Source: Pomphorhynchus laevis
Taxonomy: Eukaryota; Acanthocephala; Palaeacanthocephala; Echinorhynchida; Pomphorhynchidae
Direction of reading: 5' to 3'
DNA: 64,000 bases
NCBI GenBank assembly: GCA_012934845.2
Contig: WNNJ02003452.1
Span: 1 to 64,000, forward strand
In this document: positions 11,482 through 23,900 of the stretch, in pieces
How the letters are laid out: each line of letters begins with the position of its first letter
Position numbering within the stretch: the first letter of the stretch is position 1
Made by a program: the position numbers and the translations under genes
The notes under the pieces: generated by a model
What the model saw: only the letters and a program-made list of their open reading frames with translations
The model's database searches: none
What the model was told of the DNA's origin: nothing

Positions 11482-11718
11482 TTGACATCGTCGAACTCAA
11501 TATTGTTTCTTTCATTGAAGGAATGGTTCAAAATAGCAGATGGTATATCCCCTTCCATTGGAGCATTACGAGCATTCGCTTCGTGGAGTTATGATTCTTT
11601 TGAATATCAAAAAGAGCAAAAAAGATCAAAATACAATGAAATAATCCAAGAAATGACAATTTTTATCCGATTGTATTTTCGACTGTTAGAGGAATTAGTC
11701 GTACCATCGATTAAATGA
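11482..11718 (+). CDS. Hypothetical ORF, unrecognised
   Basis: A 78-codon ORF containing LKEWFKIADGISPSIGALRA and a charged helix-like EYQKEQKRSKYNEIIQEM. Composition looks protein-like, with Trp, Gly and charged residues unlike neighbouring shadows, but there is no recognised domain, splice partner or poly(A) context. It may be an exon of an unseen gene or a chance ORF. Confidence 0.2.
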   Translation: MTSSNSILFLSLKEWFKIADGISPSIGALRAFASWSYDSFEYQKEQKRSKYNEIIQEMTIFIRLYFRLLEELVVPSIK

Positions 11719-11719
11719 T

Positions 11720-14030
11720 TCTTGGAATAGCAAGACGGGTCGACTCCACAAACAGGGCATACACATAATGTAAACTAAATCACAGATCAAAGATCTACAC
11801 GTCATTTATCAAGGCTATTATCATTTATCAAGGCCGTTGCTATTGATTTCACAATAGCCACGGCGTTGTTATTGTTTTTATAATCGGAATATACACGTCA
11901 TCTACACGTCGGCACACTTTGCATTTATAATTTAATAGGCTATTTACGATAGCCTAGCCTTTTGTAAAATCAATTATCATACAAAAATCATTATCCGATT
12001 AACACCATAATTTCAAGATATTTAATATTCTTTTAAAATATCAAAAAATTAAAAAAAAATATCTTGTTATTATCTTGATGTGTAGCAAGTAATGCTTTTA
12101 TTGCTATGATCACTTCAAAATATGGCAATGATCCATACAAATAATCAGGTGAGAAAGGCGTCATGGAAGAAGATTTCCAGTGCATATTGCATCGTATCTA
12201 ATCTAGAAAATTTACTCGTGAAATATTAGAAAGAAGAATCTGTGTGGACAAATGGCCAATTATTGGAGCAAATAAGTGAAACAAGATTGTTGGAACATCG
12301 GTTAGGGGCTTTGTTTAGCGTAGTTAATAATTTCGATTATTATTTTATCTCACACCGTATCTAACCTTATGAGACGTATCTAACCTTAAAGTTTTACGCA
12401 GAAAAATAACTTTTAGTGCTAAAAGTTATTGATACTATATATAATTATAGTTTGCTACTACATCTATTTTAAATTGTCTAAGTATATTTATAATTAAAAA
12501 TTAAAAATTTTGAAATTCTTTCATTTAGGTTTATTTTAACAAACTCTTTGATTTGTTATATTTGATCCTTGCGTTTTTAAAACAAACCCTTAATCTCCCT
12601 CATACTAAGTTTTAAATCCAATTTATCTCGCCACACTAATAATCGGCGTTGAATCAAGAAATATGTAAGCCAAGTAAAATAAATGAGAGAAATAAATAAC
12701 TTTAATCAAAAAAAAGTGAATGCTGGTAAAATTTATTCGAAATCTGCTATACGTTTAATCAGAATTTCGAACATATCTCGACTCTTGTTTGATTATATCC
12801 ATATTATGCAACATTATTCTGATCCATATACAACATTATGAGCAAATGAAACGAAAGAAAAGTAATAACTTTTATTAAAGTGGATGCAAAATAATTTATT
12901 TCTATAAATTTCTTCCAGATCATATTTTAAAAGTTTTGCTTTTTTTATAAAATTATAATTTTATTCATGTTTTAGTTTATAGATTGCTATAAATCAATTA
13001 GATCAATATGAATGATATTTAATTTATAGATTGATAGAGTAAGTAAACTTTGTGATATCATAAAAGCTGCCTTTACTCTAAAATCAATACAATATTGTTA
13101 GTAAAGAAAACTACAAAGAAATCATTGAAAATTAGACAATTTTCTTTATAAAATTGAAAAATTTTTGTGAGACAGAAATAAATTTATTTTAAAGCAAAAA
13201 TCATAAAATATACAAAATAATTAAAACTTAGTAAGATATAAAATAAGTTTTTTTCTGAGCTGCAGAACAATAGAATAAAATGCCAATAATTTGTGCAGTG
13301 AGCAGTTCACTGTCCATTGCTGTTGTCTTGAAGTAATGGATAAAAGGTCTAATTTCCGAAAAGATCACTATGCCGGCCAAGTCTATAAGCAGTTGTTTGA
13401 AAAACGAATTATATAAAAATTGCTTGTAAATCTGGATTAATGAAATTGACAATACATATTAAATACGTGAATTCCTATTCCAAAATAGCAGAAAATTTAG
13501 CTTTCTGTGCAATTAGACGACACCAAAAAATCAATTTCTTCGCAATGAAGCACTCCACTATTTGGGTAAAAGTGTTTGCTACAATTTTGACTGGATCGTT
13601 TCATGTCAGATAGTCTATTATCTTCAGTCCTACTGATGGGAACCAAGTGTCAAAACATTTTGCTAACGCATTTAATATACCCGTTTTACAAAAATTAAAT
13701 AAATAGTATTTTATTCTGTATAAATTATTTATAAATAATATATTATTTATATTATTAAAAAATATAAATAAATAAAAATATAAAAATAATATAAAAATAT
13801 ATTATTTATATTTATTTTATTTTAAATTGTTATATTTAAATTATTAATTTAAATTTAAATTCAGTAATTTAATTTTGCTGTCATTAGAATTTAAATATAT
13901 TATTGAGAATCAAGAGTGCCGTGTGCTTACAGTGATGGTAAAAAGACAGTAATATAACAATAAAATTATAATAAAATAATAATTTACAAATAATTTTATG
14001 TGTGACACGATAAATAATTGTTGCAGAAAA
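11720..14030. other. AT-rich intergenic stretch
   Basis: No gene recognised. It contains a perfect 12-bp-arm hairpin with a 2-nt loop at 12,405-12,430 (arm AATAACTTTTAG) and a minus-strand ORF at 13,228-13,452 whose product is hydrophobic and unrecognised. The last part (13,690-13,870) is almost pure A/T. Confidence 0.5.
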
Positions 14031-14033
14031 TAA

Positions 14034-14146
14034 ATATTTGGTGCAGAGACATGTCTCTGCACCAAATATGTCTCTGCATTGAATAAATATTCAATGCAGA
14101 GACATTTGGTGCATGTCTCTGCATTGCAGAGACAATGCACCAAATA
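14034..14146. repeat. Cluster of three adjacent long hairpins
   Basis: 14,034-14,069 is a perfect 36-bp palindrome centred on ACATGT (no loop). 14,069-14,104 has 17-bp perfect arms with a 2-nt loop. About 14,105-14,146 has about 19-bp arms with a 1-nt bulge. All three are built from the same words, GCAGAGACA, TTTGGTGCA and CATTGAATA, so they arose from one another. Overlapping small ORFs here are artefacts of the palindromes. Confidence 0.9.
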
Positions 14147-14413
14147 ATAAAACATTTTGTATGAAGACGATAAATTTTGTAAATTCTCAAAGAAGATTAA
14201 GGATATTTAATTTTATATAAAATTAAATTTACAAAATTATTATTAATAAATAATAAATAATAAATAAATTATTATTAATAAATAACAAAATAAATAAACC
14301 AAATTATATAAGCTAATAATAAAATGTAGAATTAAATATCGTTTTTTATTATTATTTTTAAGCAACTAATAACCGAATTTTATGAATATAATAGGCATTT
14401 ATACTGTTCTCAA

Positions 14414-14580
14414 TCTTAATGAATTAAATAAGCTAACTGAGTCTACGTATTTTATATTGCAAATTAAAAATAATGCAAAATAAAAGTTAAATAGTTAAAT
14501 AATAAAAAATTAATTAATAATAAATAATTGTTATAAGATTTTATATTTATATCAAGATCAAAAAATTTATTTTTAATTTT
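14414..14580 (+). repeat. Repeat family R copy (5' part)
   Basis: Matches GAATTAAATAAGCTAACTGA then GTCTACGTATTT and the following AT-rich tail of the 3.54 and 4.06 kb units. The GC-richer second half of the family is absent. Confidence 0.65.
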
Positions 14581-14731
14581 ATTCACATAAATTTATTTCT
14601 GTAAGGATTAATAAATTAATCACTGATCCGATAAGGATGCTTACCCGATTATGTTACGATCCGATTACGATCCGGTAAGAATCGTATTATTAAAAAAGTA
14701 TATTTGAAAACTATGTTCACTATCAGTTATC

Positions 14732-14901
14732 TTACCGATCATTCAAATTGACGTGAAGTACGAGGAAAATCATTCCAGTAAGAATACATATTCCTCCAAC
14801 ACTTATATAAGCATATCCAAGAAAAGAATTTTTTGAACCGAGCCAGGATGTGCTTGAAATGATAAATAGCTTACGTCCTTTGAATGAGGTTACAGGATAA
14901 T
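14732..14901 (-). CDS. CDC50/TMEM30 exon 6, with stop
   Basis: 170 nt to a TAA stop at 14,732-14,734; acceptor TTTCATAG. Encodes NYPVTSFKGRK, the STSWLGSKNSFLGYAYI block and transmembrane segment 2, ending in a six-residue tail. It lies 4.4 kb from exon 5. Confidence 0.92.
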
Positions 14902-17900
14902 CTATGAAATAGAACGATTATAATTTACGGAAATTTACTTCTTACGAGATATCAACAATGCAGCTTAACTTTAGGGAAAATAATTGAATGATGACGTTAA
15001 TTTCTGAGGTAAAGAATTACAAGTCAAACATTAAAAAATTAGAATATTTTTATTAGAGATTGAACTTTTGTAAAATTAAAAAAGAAAGATGTAAAAACTA
15101 TGCATTTGATTAAAATTTACTTACTTTCAAATTATATTAATTAGCAGATTTAAAAGTCTGCTTAACTTTAAATAATTTGAACATTTTCTTTTTTATTTGA
15201 ACATCTATGTTTCTATTGAATAATGACAATCGACCACTGAATATTAGCGGAAGAAAGTTAATGCTTTAATATCTAGTGAAGTTATGCTGCTTTGCAATAC
15301 AATAACAGAAAAACTCGTAGCAACATTAAAGCATAAGAGATAAAACATAAGATTTCTTCCATATTATTATTAATAAAGCTGGTGATTAACGTGAAACATT
15401 TAATGAAATCATCCTATTTGAAAATACGTGCTGATCAACCAACTATTTTGAATAAAATTTATAATTTAAATTTTTTCACTCCCACAGTTTAAACATTGAA
15501 ATTTAATAGAAATACTTTAAAAGTGAAATCAAATTGAATAATTTAATAAAATTACTTGACAAATTATAAATTAATTATATTAATTAATTAATTAATTAAT
15601 TATATATTTTATTCACAAAGGATAACAACCAAAATTCTTCTTACATATAAATCACGAATCTCCACTTGAGTTTCAAAACATACACACAAAAATTAACTAA
15701 GATAGCTTTCGACGTGACATTCGTCATATCACTGTAGTAATTGAATATTACCAAAATGAAATACACAATTTCGCATTTTATAATGTCTCAAGTCCATATT
15801 TTGGTCCAAGGGATTCCCCATTCGAAAGAAAGATTCATGATGAAGAATTTCGCTTTCACCAATTTATATCTGCCGATAAATATGCGAAGCATTTAGTCAT
15901 ATCATCCAAAGTTCTACGGTAGAGAATTTTATCAATGAAACAAAATTGTTCTACATGGATCATGAATCTTCAGACAGCTTATTCGATTTTCACAAAACAT
16001 TAAGAGAGCAGCATGAGGTTCATATAATAAACATAACTTCTTATAAATTCGAATTATTTACTTAGCTTGATTGAACAAGCACTTATACGTACAGTTCATA
16101 AAACTTTACGTATAAATCCAGTAGTTGACTTCAGACTTTTATGATCCGTTTAGCATCATCGATAATAAATCAATCCTGATAATCAATATCTGGTATGTTA
16201 CAGTTAACCGCAGTAATAGCGTCATTTAAGAAAATTATAAAGAAATATAGTTTAACTGAGAAGCATATGTTCTAAATATATTTGATAGAAAATAAATAAT
16301 GACAATGGAACACCTTTCATTACGATCCCAAAATCAGCTGAATTCTCGAAATCTGCTGAAAACATAGTATACATATATATGTATATATTTGAACATTCAT
16401 AACTTAAGTTATGAGTAGACCATAGATCGTCCTAGTTATCCTCACTCCAAGCACTAAACTAAATTTCTCGTTTACTGTACAATACATCATGCTGCTGATC
16501 CGGCAACATGAATTTTTCGTGTATGGATCATGTAAAAAGTAGGCCATGACACAAATGTTTATTAAATTTTCCAATGCAATTCCGGCTTGGAATAGTTTGT
16601 GGCAGAAGTGGATAGGCAAATATGTGTACATATTGCCTCTGATGTGCATTTATCACGTATTTTAAACTCACAGAAATAAAATAGTCGTTAATTGATGATT
16701 AAAAACAAACAAGGAATGTCCTTTAATTTTTAATTGTTTTACATCATATTTATATGAATGAATATCCTTGCCAAAATTAAATGTAGGATGCGATAAACAG
16801 TTCAATGAAATAAGTAAATAAAAATGTATCTTAAAGAATTTCAGAATCCTTAAAGTATAGCGCAAATTTGACAATAGTATCTTAGTTTAGAAGACCTGGA
16901 TATTCGTTTCTTTTATAAGTCTTTGATTATCCAAGGTGAAAGATGATTAATATCAACGGCACCATGACACATTTAAAGAATATACTAGGATCTCATGTGA
17001 ACATAAGACTTTAATAAGTCAAATCACATTTTCAAATTCAAAAGCGACCACATTTAAACGTAAATTGTGACTAATAGAATGGCAGGGAACATATGAATTT
17101 CTAGTAAAATAGTATTGACAGATCATTGGTGATTTTAGATACAACTGATTATTGAAGTGGATAAATATAATATTATCATATTATAATCATATATTATTAT
17201 ATTATTATAATATATTATAATATTATAATATATATTATATTATCATATATAATATTATTATATAAATATATTATAACATCATATATGTTAGTATATGTTA
17301 TTTATAACATATGCTATAATATTATAATATGGCATCATATATTATATTATAATATAATATCATATATTCAAATTACTGATTATTACAATAGACTGATTAT
17401 ATACTAATATGAATGTAACTGATATCACATAAACTGATTGTAAATAATCGACAACGATACATTATTGATCAAGAATTATTAGAGATCGGATAAAAGAGAG
17501 AAACTTTTATTTTAAATATTCCTCCTTTTTGATCCAGCTACAAAAATTCTTTATTATACTGATTATTTAAATCATTTAAACGAATAAAAATATTATCATG
17601 ATGTTTAAATATTATTATATTTTATTAACGAATAAATTTAATATATATTAATAAATATATATTTTTAATAAATTTTATTTATCATTGATAATAAATTGCG
17701 CTATTCAATAATACGAAATAATATTTATATGTAAAAGGGTAGTAATTGATCTTATCAGCTGAGTACATTAAAATACCCTACTTGCAGGAAAAAATAGTCA
17801 AAGCAGAAATTGATTGGTTGCTTTTTGGGAGCTATTTTGATCCATTTCACAATATTTTTCACAATATTTTGTTTAGACGGTCTTTATCTGTCCGGTTTAA

Positions 17901-20900
17901 TAAATGACGATCTTCATTTAATTTTCCATATAGCATGTAAGTTATTTTTAAATGGCTTATTAAGTGAAATGTCTAGAGGCTCTAGCATTTTCGTTAATTA
18001 TCTGGGTTGACAGCCATTCGAGAATATATGTTTCTTAATTTCTCACCTTATATGGGCCTTACAATAATCCAGATATAACATATTTGGGATTTAAGATGTC
18101 ATTTAACCAAAACTACATTACTTATTATTAGAGATCGGATAAAAGGGAGAAACTTTTATTTTAAATATTCCCCCTTTTTTGATCTAGCTACAATAATTCT
18201 TTATTATACTGATTATTTAAATCATTTAAATGAATAAAAATATTATCATGATAGTTTAATATCATTATATTTTATCAACGAATAAATGTAATAAATATTC
18301 ATTGATAATAAATTGCGCTATTCAATAATACGGAATAATATTCATATGTAAAAAGGTGGTAATTGATCTTCTCAGCTGAGTACACGAAAATACGCTACTT
18401 GCGGGAAAAAATAGTCAAAGCAGAAATTGATTGGTTGCTTTTTGGGAGCCATTTTGAATATTGATATACTTAAATATATTTCTTCAGATAGCGTGTTTTC
18501 AGCTAAGAAGAACAATTACAACAATGTGAAAAGTAATAACGGAGAAAACAGTCTCGCAAAAACGTACAAGTGTTTTTGCTTGTAAAAAATTTAAAGAAAT
18601 TGACAAATTATTATGTCTGGGATTAACAAAATAATAATTCTGCTCAAGTAGTTAAACGTAGTAATTTTAATTTGCTTACACAAATTAAAATTACTGTTTC
18701 ATATTCCTACATAAGCACATTTGCCTATTGACACTTAATATTTTATCAAAACTTATATGTCATTAGTAGCCGGTAAATGTTCATATTTTAATTCAAAGTA
18801 AACACATGTACCTCAATATAATTGAGGCGTACTGTCGAGCCAGCAAAAATGAACAAACAACCACAATCATAATTGAGACATACTGTCGAGTCCGTATATG
18901 TGGACAAACATAACCTCAGCAATAACATTTATAGCATAAATATTAATAAACAATATTAAAAATATTATAATTTTGCAGTGTTTTTAGCCAAAAAGTTGCT
19001 ATAAAAAGCATGAATTCTACATCGCTTCAATGTCGCAATAATGTCGCTTCAATTTCTAAGAACGACTTAATAATAAAGTTGTAACGGCAGAGCTATGATT
19101 ATTATTAATTTATACACAAACTGTACACTAACTGTGAACTAAAGATTTGTTAAAAGGATACTTTTTAACAATTATTCACAATTATGTGAGTAATTGTGAA
19201 TTACTAACATAATTCACAATTATGAATTGTGAATTGTAGGGAGGAATACTAAATAAAATGGCATTTTTAGATGAACCGATAAAACATGTTTTAAGTACGG
19301 CATTATCAATTTTTCTGATATCTAATTTTTAACATAATCTTACTGTAATAAATAGATAGATTGTAGATGCCGGATGGTAAGGAGTCATTGAAAAGCATAA
19401 ACTTAGGTTCGGCGTCATAACTTCTGTTCAATATTCTGTGTAATTTACGAAAACTGGGAAGAGCAGCGGTTCGCATCCATACAATAAAATCTTGGTTGAG
19501 GTAACCATTGTTGTCAGGATTATTAGGATCAAGCTCGAAAACCGATTTACGCCAGTACATGGGTTTTACCGTGTTATCAAATGCTAAATAAAAACTAAAT
19601 TAAAAAATTATAAAAAATACCTAAAATAAAAATAAAACTGAGTTAAACACAAAGAGGAACAAGAGAAAATACAAGCAAAATACATTTAACTTAATATTTC
19701 TCTGTGTTTATACCAAAATTTTAAATTAAATTTAAAATTTTGGAATTTAATCATTTGGAATTTGTACTGAGATAATATATTAAAATATAAATATGACATG
19801 TTATAAAAAATACATTTTACAAAAACGTATTTCGTACCGTATTTAAATATGACCACTAATGTGTAACCGAATATAACTGTTAATAGCAGAAGAACGATAT
19901 AATTTAAAGTACAAGCCTATTCTTTATTGAGTAGTGTAACATATTATGAATAGAAAAAAACTATATTTTAGGAATACAAAATATGCAATTTTTGTAAAGT
20001 CATTTTACGTAACAAGATATTCTTGATTTTCTCTTCACAAAGACAAATACATAATTTTTACAAGTTTTTTTATAAATATAGAAATATCTAGTTTGCTGAC
20101 ATAGAGATAATTATAAATTTTTAGTTAAAATTTATTAAAACACGCTATTCTTCAAATTAAAAATATATTAAAAATATATTAAAAATATATTAAAAATATA
20201 TTCATTCAAATGTATTTATAAAAAATATTTGTATTAAAAAGTAGAAATAAATAATATTTCTTAAATATTAATTTATATTTTCAACTTAAATGGGGAATTT
20301 TAAAAAATTAAATTTTTTAATGTTTACCTACGTGTTTTCTATTTACCATAATGTTGGCATATACAAATTTTCTTATAAATAAAACGCTAAATTTTAGCAC
20401 TTAATCATTGCCTTAAATGTCGCCCTTCCAGTGAGTTTGTAATTTATGGCAATTGATTAGTCAATTCTTTTTGTCAAATTTTGTAATTGATAGAAAGTAC
20501 TCGAATAAACCCGTAGCTGGGTTTTTCATTGTTTAAACAATTTCTAAAGTTAAATAATTATCGAATTTTCAACAAATATTGTAAAGATATTAAGTTTCAA
20601 AACAAACTTTAATCTTAGCTAAATCATTAAGCCCGATGAGACAAACAAACAAAGCATAATTCTTTAGATTAAGAATCAATTTGAGAGTTAAATGCTGCAT
20701 TGATCCAAATGTATAATATATATATTGAATTATATTAAACAAAACGTTTAATTTTAATAGTAGCCGTTTTATATTTTATAAACTTGAGAAACTTACTGTT
20801 AGGATTTTTAAACTTGTAAGCAATGTCGGTTTGCCAAGCAATACCAGTATTCGACCAAGGTACTCTAACGATGTTAATAGTTCCTGCATGTTTTATATGG

Positions 20901-23900
20901 CAATGTAACGTGAAAGAATCTAAACAAGTTGATATTACATGTTCATATATAATAAACATTCAAAGTTTAAAACATTTTTTTTAAATTAAATACCTCTACA
21001 AAATATCTTAAATTAGTAGGAATATCAAAATCATTTAAAATTCAAAAACGAAGCTATTTAGTATGAAATCGATCTCATACTTAAAACTATCAAGCTCTGT
21101 TTTCAGTGAGAAAAATAATAATCGGAAAGTGCATTGAACATTAACATTAAAAGTGCATTTAAAAAATAATTAATTTTAACATTAGACTTAATTTAAAATC
21201 ATATCAATGTATTTCATTGATATTTATAAATAAAAACAAACATTCGAGGTAAAGTTCAGTACAAAAGCCTTGTATTTTATAAATTTAAAAACTTGTATTA
21301 TTTTATTTCATTTCCATATCTATAATTTCCATAATACATTTCGTGCGCCTATCAACAAACTGTTCGTGACAGTTTGTTGTTTATAACTGTGACATGATAT
21401 TAGCATGATGGATAGATGATAAAATGTATAACATAATAAAACAAAAGATATCCATAATCATATGTATCAAATAAAAAAAATTGGAATAAATCGACTTATT
21501 ACTTTTTCGTATTGAATGGAATATTGGCTATAAATAATAAATGCTAAATACATTATTTTCTTCTATTTCGATTATATAATTTTATCGGAACAAAAAGAAA
21601 ATAAATTACCTTCATTTGAAAAAAAATTAGATATATCGATAGCTCTTGACATCATCATCAAGATTGCAAAAAAAATGTTCAATTTTATTAATAAAAATAA
21701 AATTAGTATTTAATAACAAAATTGTTATCAAAATTGTTACGACGCAGTCAACATAATTCAACATAATTGTGAAATTAAGGGTTTTATATTTAAACATTAA
21801 TAGTTGTAATATGACTAATTGAACTATATTAAACTACGTTGAAAATAGTTAAGCTATGCTTGATCACGATATAGTTGTAATATATATCTAATTTAGATAT
21901 ATAATATATTTTATTATATAATTTTAATTATCTAATTTAATATATATCTTATTTATCAGCAAATATGGATTAAAAATCAATCGTAGCCAGTTTTGGCTCC
22001 TGGACCACAGTTTCAAGCGATTTTTCGCAATAACAATTTATACAATGACGCATTCCTTCAGGAATCCTGTGAGAAATTCAGTGCCCTCGTAATCAACGGA
22101 TACGCATTTGTGCCTTATATAAAGAATAACTAGAAGGTCCACACACGCAACAAGTAAAAACGCTTTCTGCACCTAAGCTTCATGAGAAATTGCTGGTGTC
22201 TTTATAGTTATCACAAAAGCAGTCGAAACGTACCCTAACCATTTCATCCGACTGACGATGACTACTGGGTGGTTAGGAACGTCTCGGAGTGATACACTAG
22301 ACTGATGGAGCTGATGATCAAAGTCCAGTTATTTAGCAGCAAATATGGATTAAAAATCAATCGTAGCCAGCTTTGGCTCCTGGACCACACTATCTGTAGT
22401 GATATTCGTTTACATATTATTAAAATTATTCACTTTTACCAAACATGAATAAGGACTTAGAGTCTGATAAATTTAGTATATGTCTTGACATTCACTTTGC
22501 CACAAAAAATATCATATTATTCCGATTTGTTTTCAGCCGCCTCTCTTTGATATAGATTGCTTCCATTAAATTTAAGCTTACTTTGATTTTCTAAATTTTC
22601 AATATGCTTATAGTCTTTAGAATTTCTATTATTGATGATCTTTTATTGTGCTCTTCTTGAAAATGATATATGATGACGCCTGAATATTGTGTCATTTGTT
22701 TGTTAATTGCCTAAGTTGTATGCTTTATGTAGTTGTTAGCAGCGCAACAGCTGAGTTACGGACGCTTAAGTTGGTACACAAAGCCAGAAAATTCATTGGA
22801 CCTTAGGAAATGTTTGATTATTTTATTTTAGTATATTTCTTGACATTCACTTTGCCACAAAAAATATCATATTATTTTGAAATTGTTGACAATCAACTGT
22901 TGCCATCATCAGAATGTTATCTACAATAAAGCAAAAACATGTTTAACATGTTTGTAATACTTTAATTTTCCGATATATTTCCGGCCGGCTTTCTTCGATA
23001 TAGATCGCTTCCAAACGGGTCATTCGTTTATTAATTGTCTGTGTTGTGTACACTATATAGTCGTTGTTAGCAGCGCTATGGCTGAATTCCGGAAACTTGA
23101 ATTAGCACACAATGTCAGGCAATTCATCGGACCTTGGGAAATTTTTGATTTTAAATTTTAAAAAAGACGGATATGAAATAATCATATCCGATTGTTATTA
23201 ACATGTTATAATCTAATTTTAATCTAATGTTATTTATGATTTAAATTCGCAAATCCACACGCAGAAATTTACTTTGAACTGTAACAGACATTGACCAATT
23301 CAACTTAAAAATGGGATCAATGTCACTAAATTTTGAAAATTTAGTTTGTGGTGGCTTTCTCGGATTATCAAAGAATATGAAAAAATCACTATTGTCGTCA
23401 ATTTTAATAGTTTCGGAGTGATATAATGGATTACGGCAGCTTTATCCATTCACGTTTTCATTAGAATAGGGACTTCTTGCCTTACAATATTTTTGGTCTG
23501 CTCATGAAACTTTAATTGAATCCATGTCAAGAGGAAAGGCAGTAGATACTGTTATGTTCGATTTTAGTTGTGTGTTTAACAGTGCTCTTCATAGTCGTAT
23601 CATTCAAATTGTAATAATATGTAATATCTTAATAATAGGTAAATGAATATCACTACAGATATTACACATAAGTGGAAACATCAGTAGAAAAAGTAAATGA
23701 TTGATTTGCAGACTTAACAAGCAAATTTGTGATAATTAAAATCATTGTAGAGTATTTTATAAATTTATATTATATTATTTTTATTAGAATAAATATTTTT
23801 AAAAGAAATCATAGGTTATTAAAAACCTGTTATAGTACGCTGAATTTGAATACAAACGTATCTTTTATTTTGGTTACTAAAGGTTTTATGAAGTTTATAA

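Larger units (their letters stand above)
22391..23662. repeat. 1.27-kb segment bounded by 33-bp inverted repeats
   Basis: 22,391-22,423 and 23,630-23,662 are inverted copies (TATCTGTAGTGATATTC at the outer edge) with about two mismatches over 33 bp. Enclosed are the diverged Penelope-like repeats and a small RT scrap. The inverted repeats may be the ends of a DNA element, or a fold-back duplication. Confidence 0.6.

Noticed and set aside
13910-14190. Two small minus-strand ORFs rich in Cys and Thr
   Set aside because: They are translations of the palindromic hairpin cluster.
16404-16874. Minus-strand ORFs in CDC50 intron 5
   Set aside because: No recognisable domain, no splice-compatible frame with the CDC50 exons, composition typical of chance ORFs.
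17810-18010. Plus ORF of 66 codons between the TRIM-like repeats, with MSRGSS resembling a LINE RT motif
   Set aside because: Only a few residues resemble family C; flanking RT blocks are missing.
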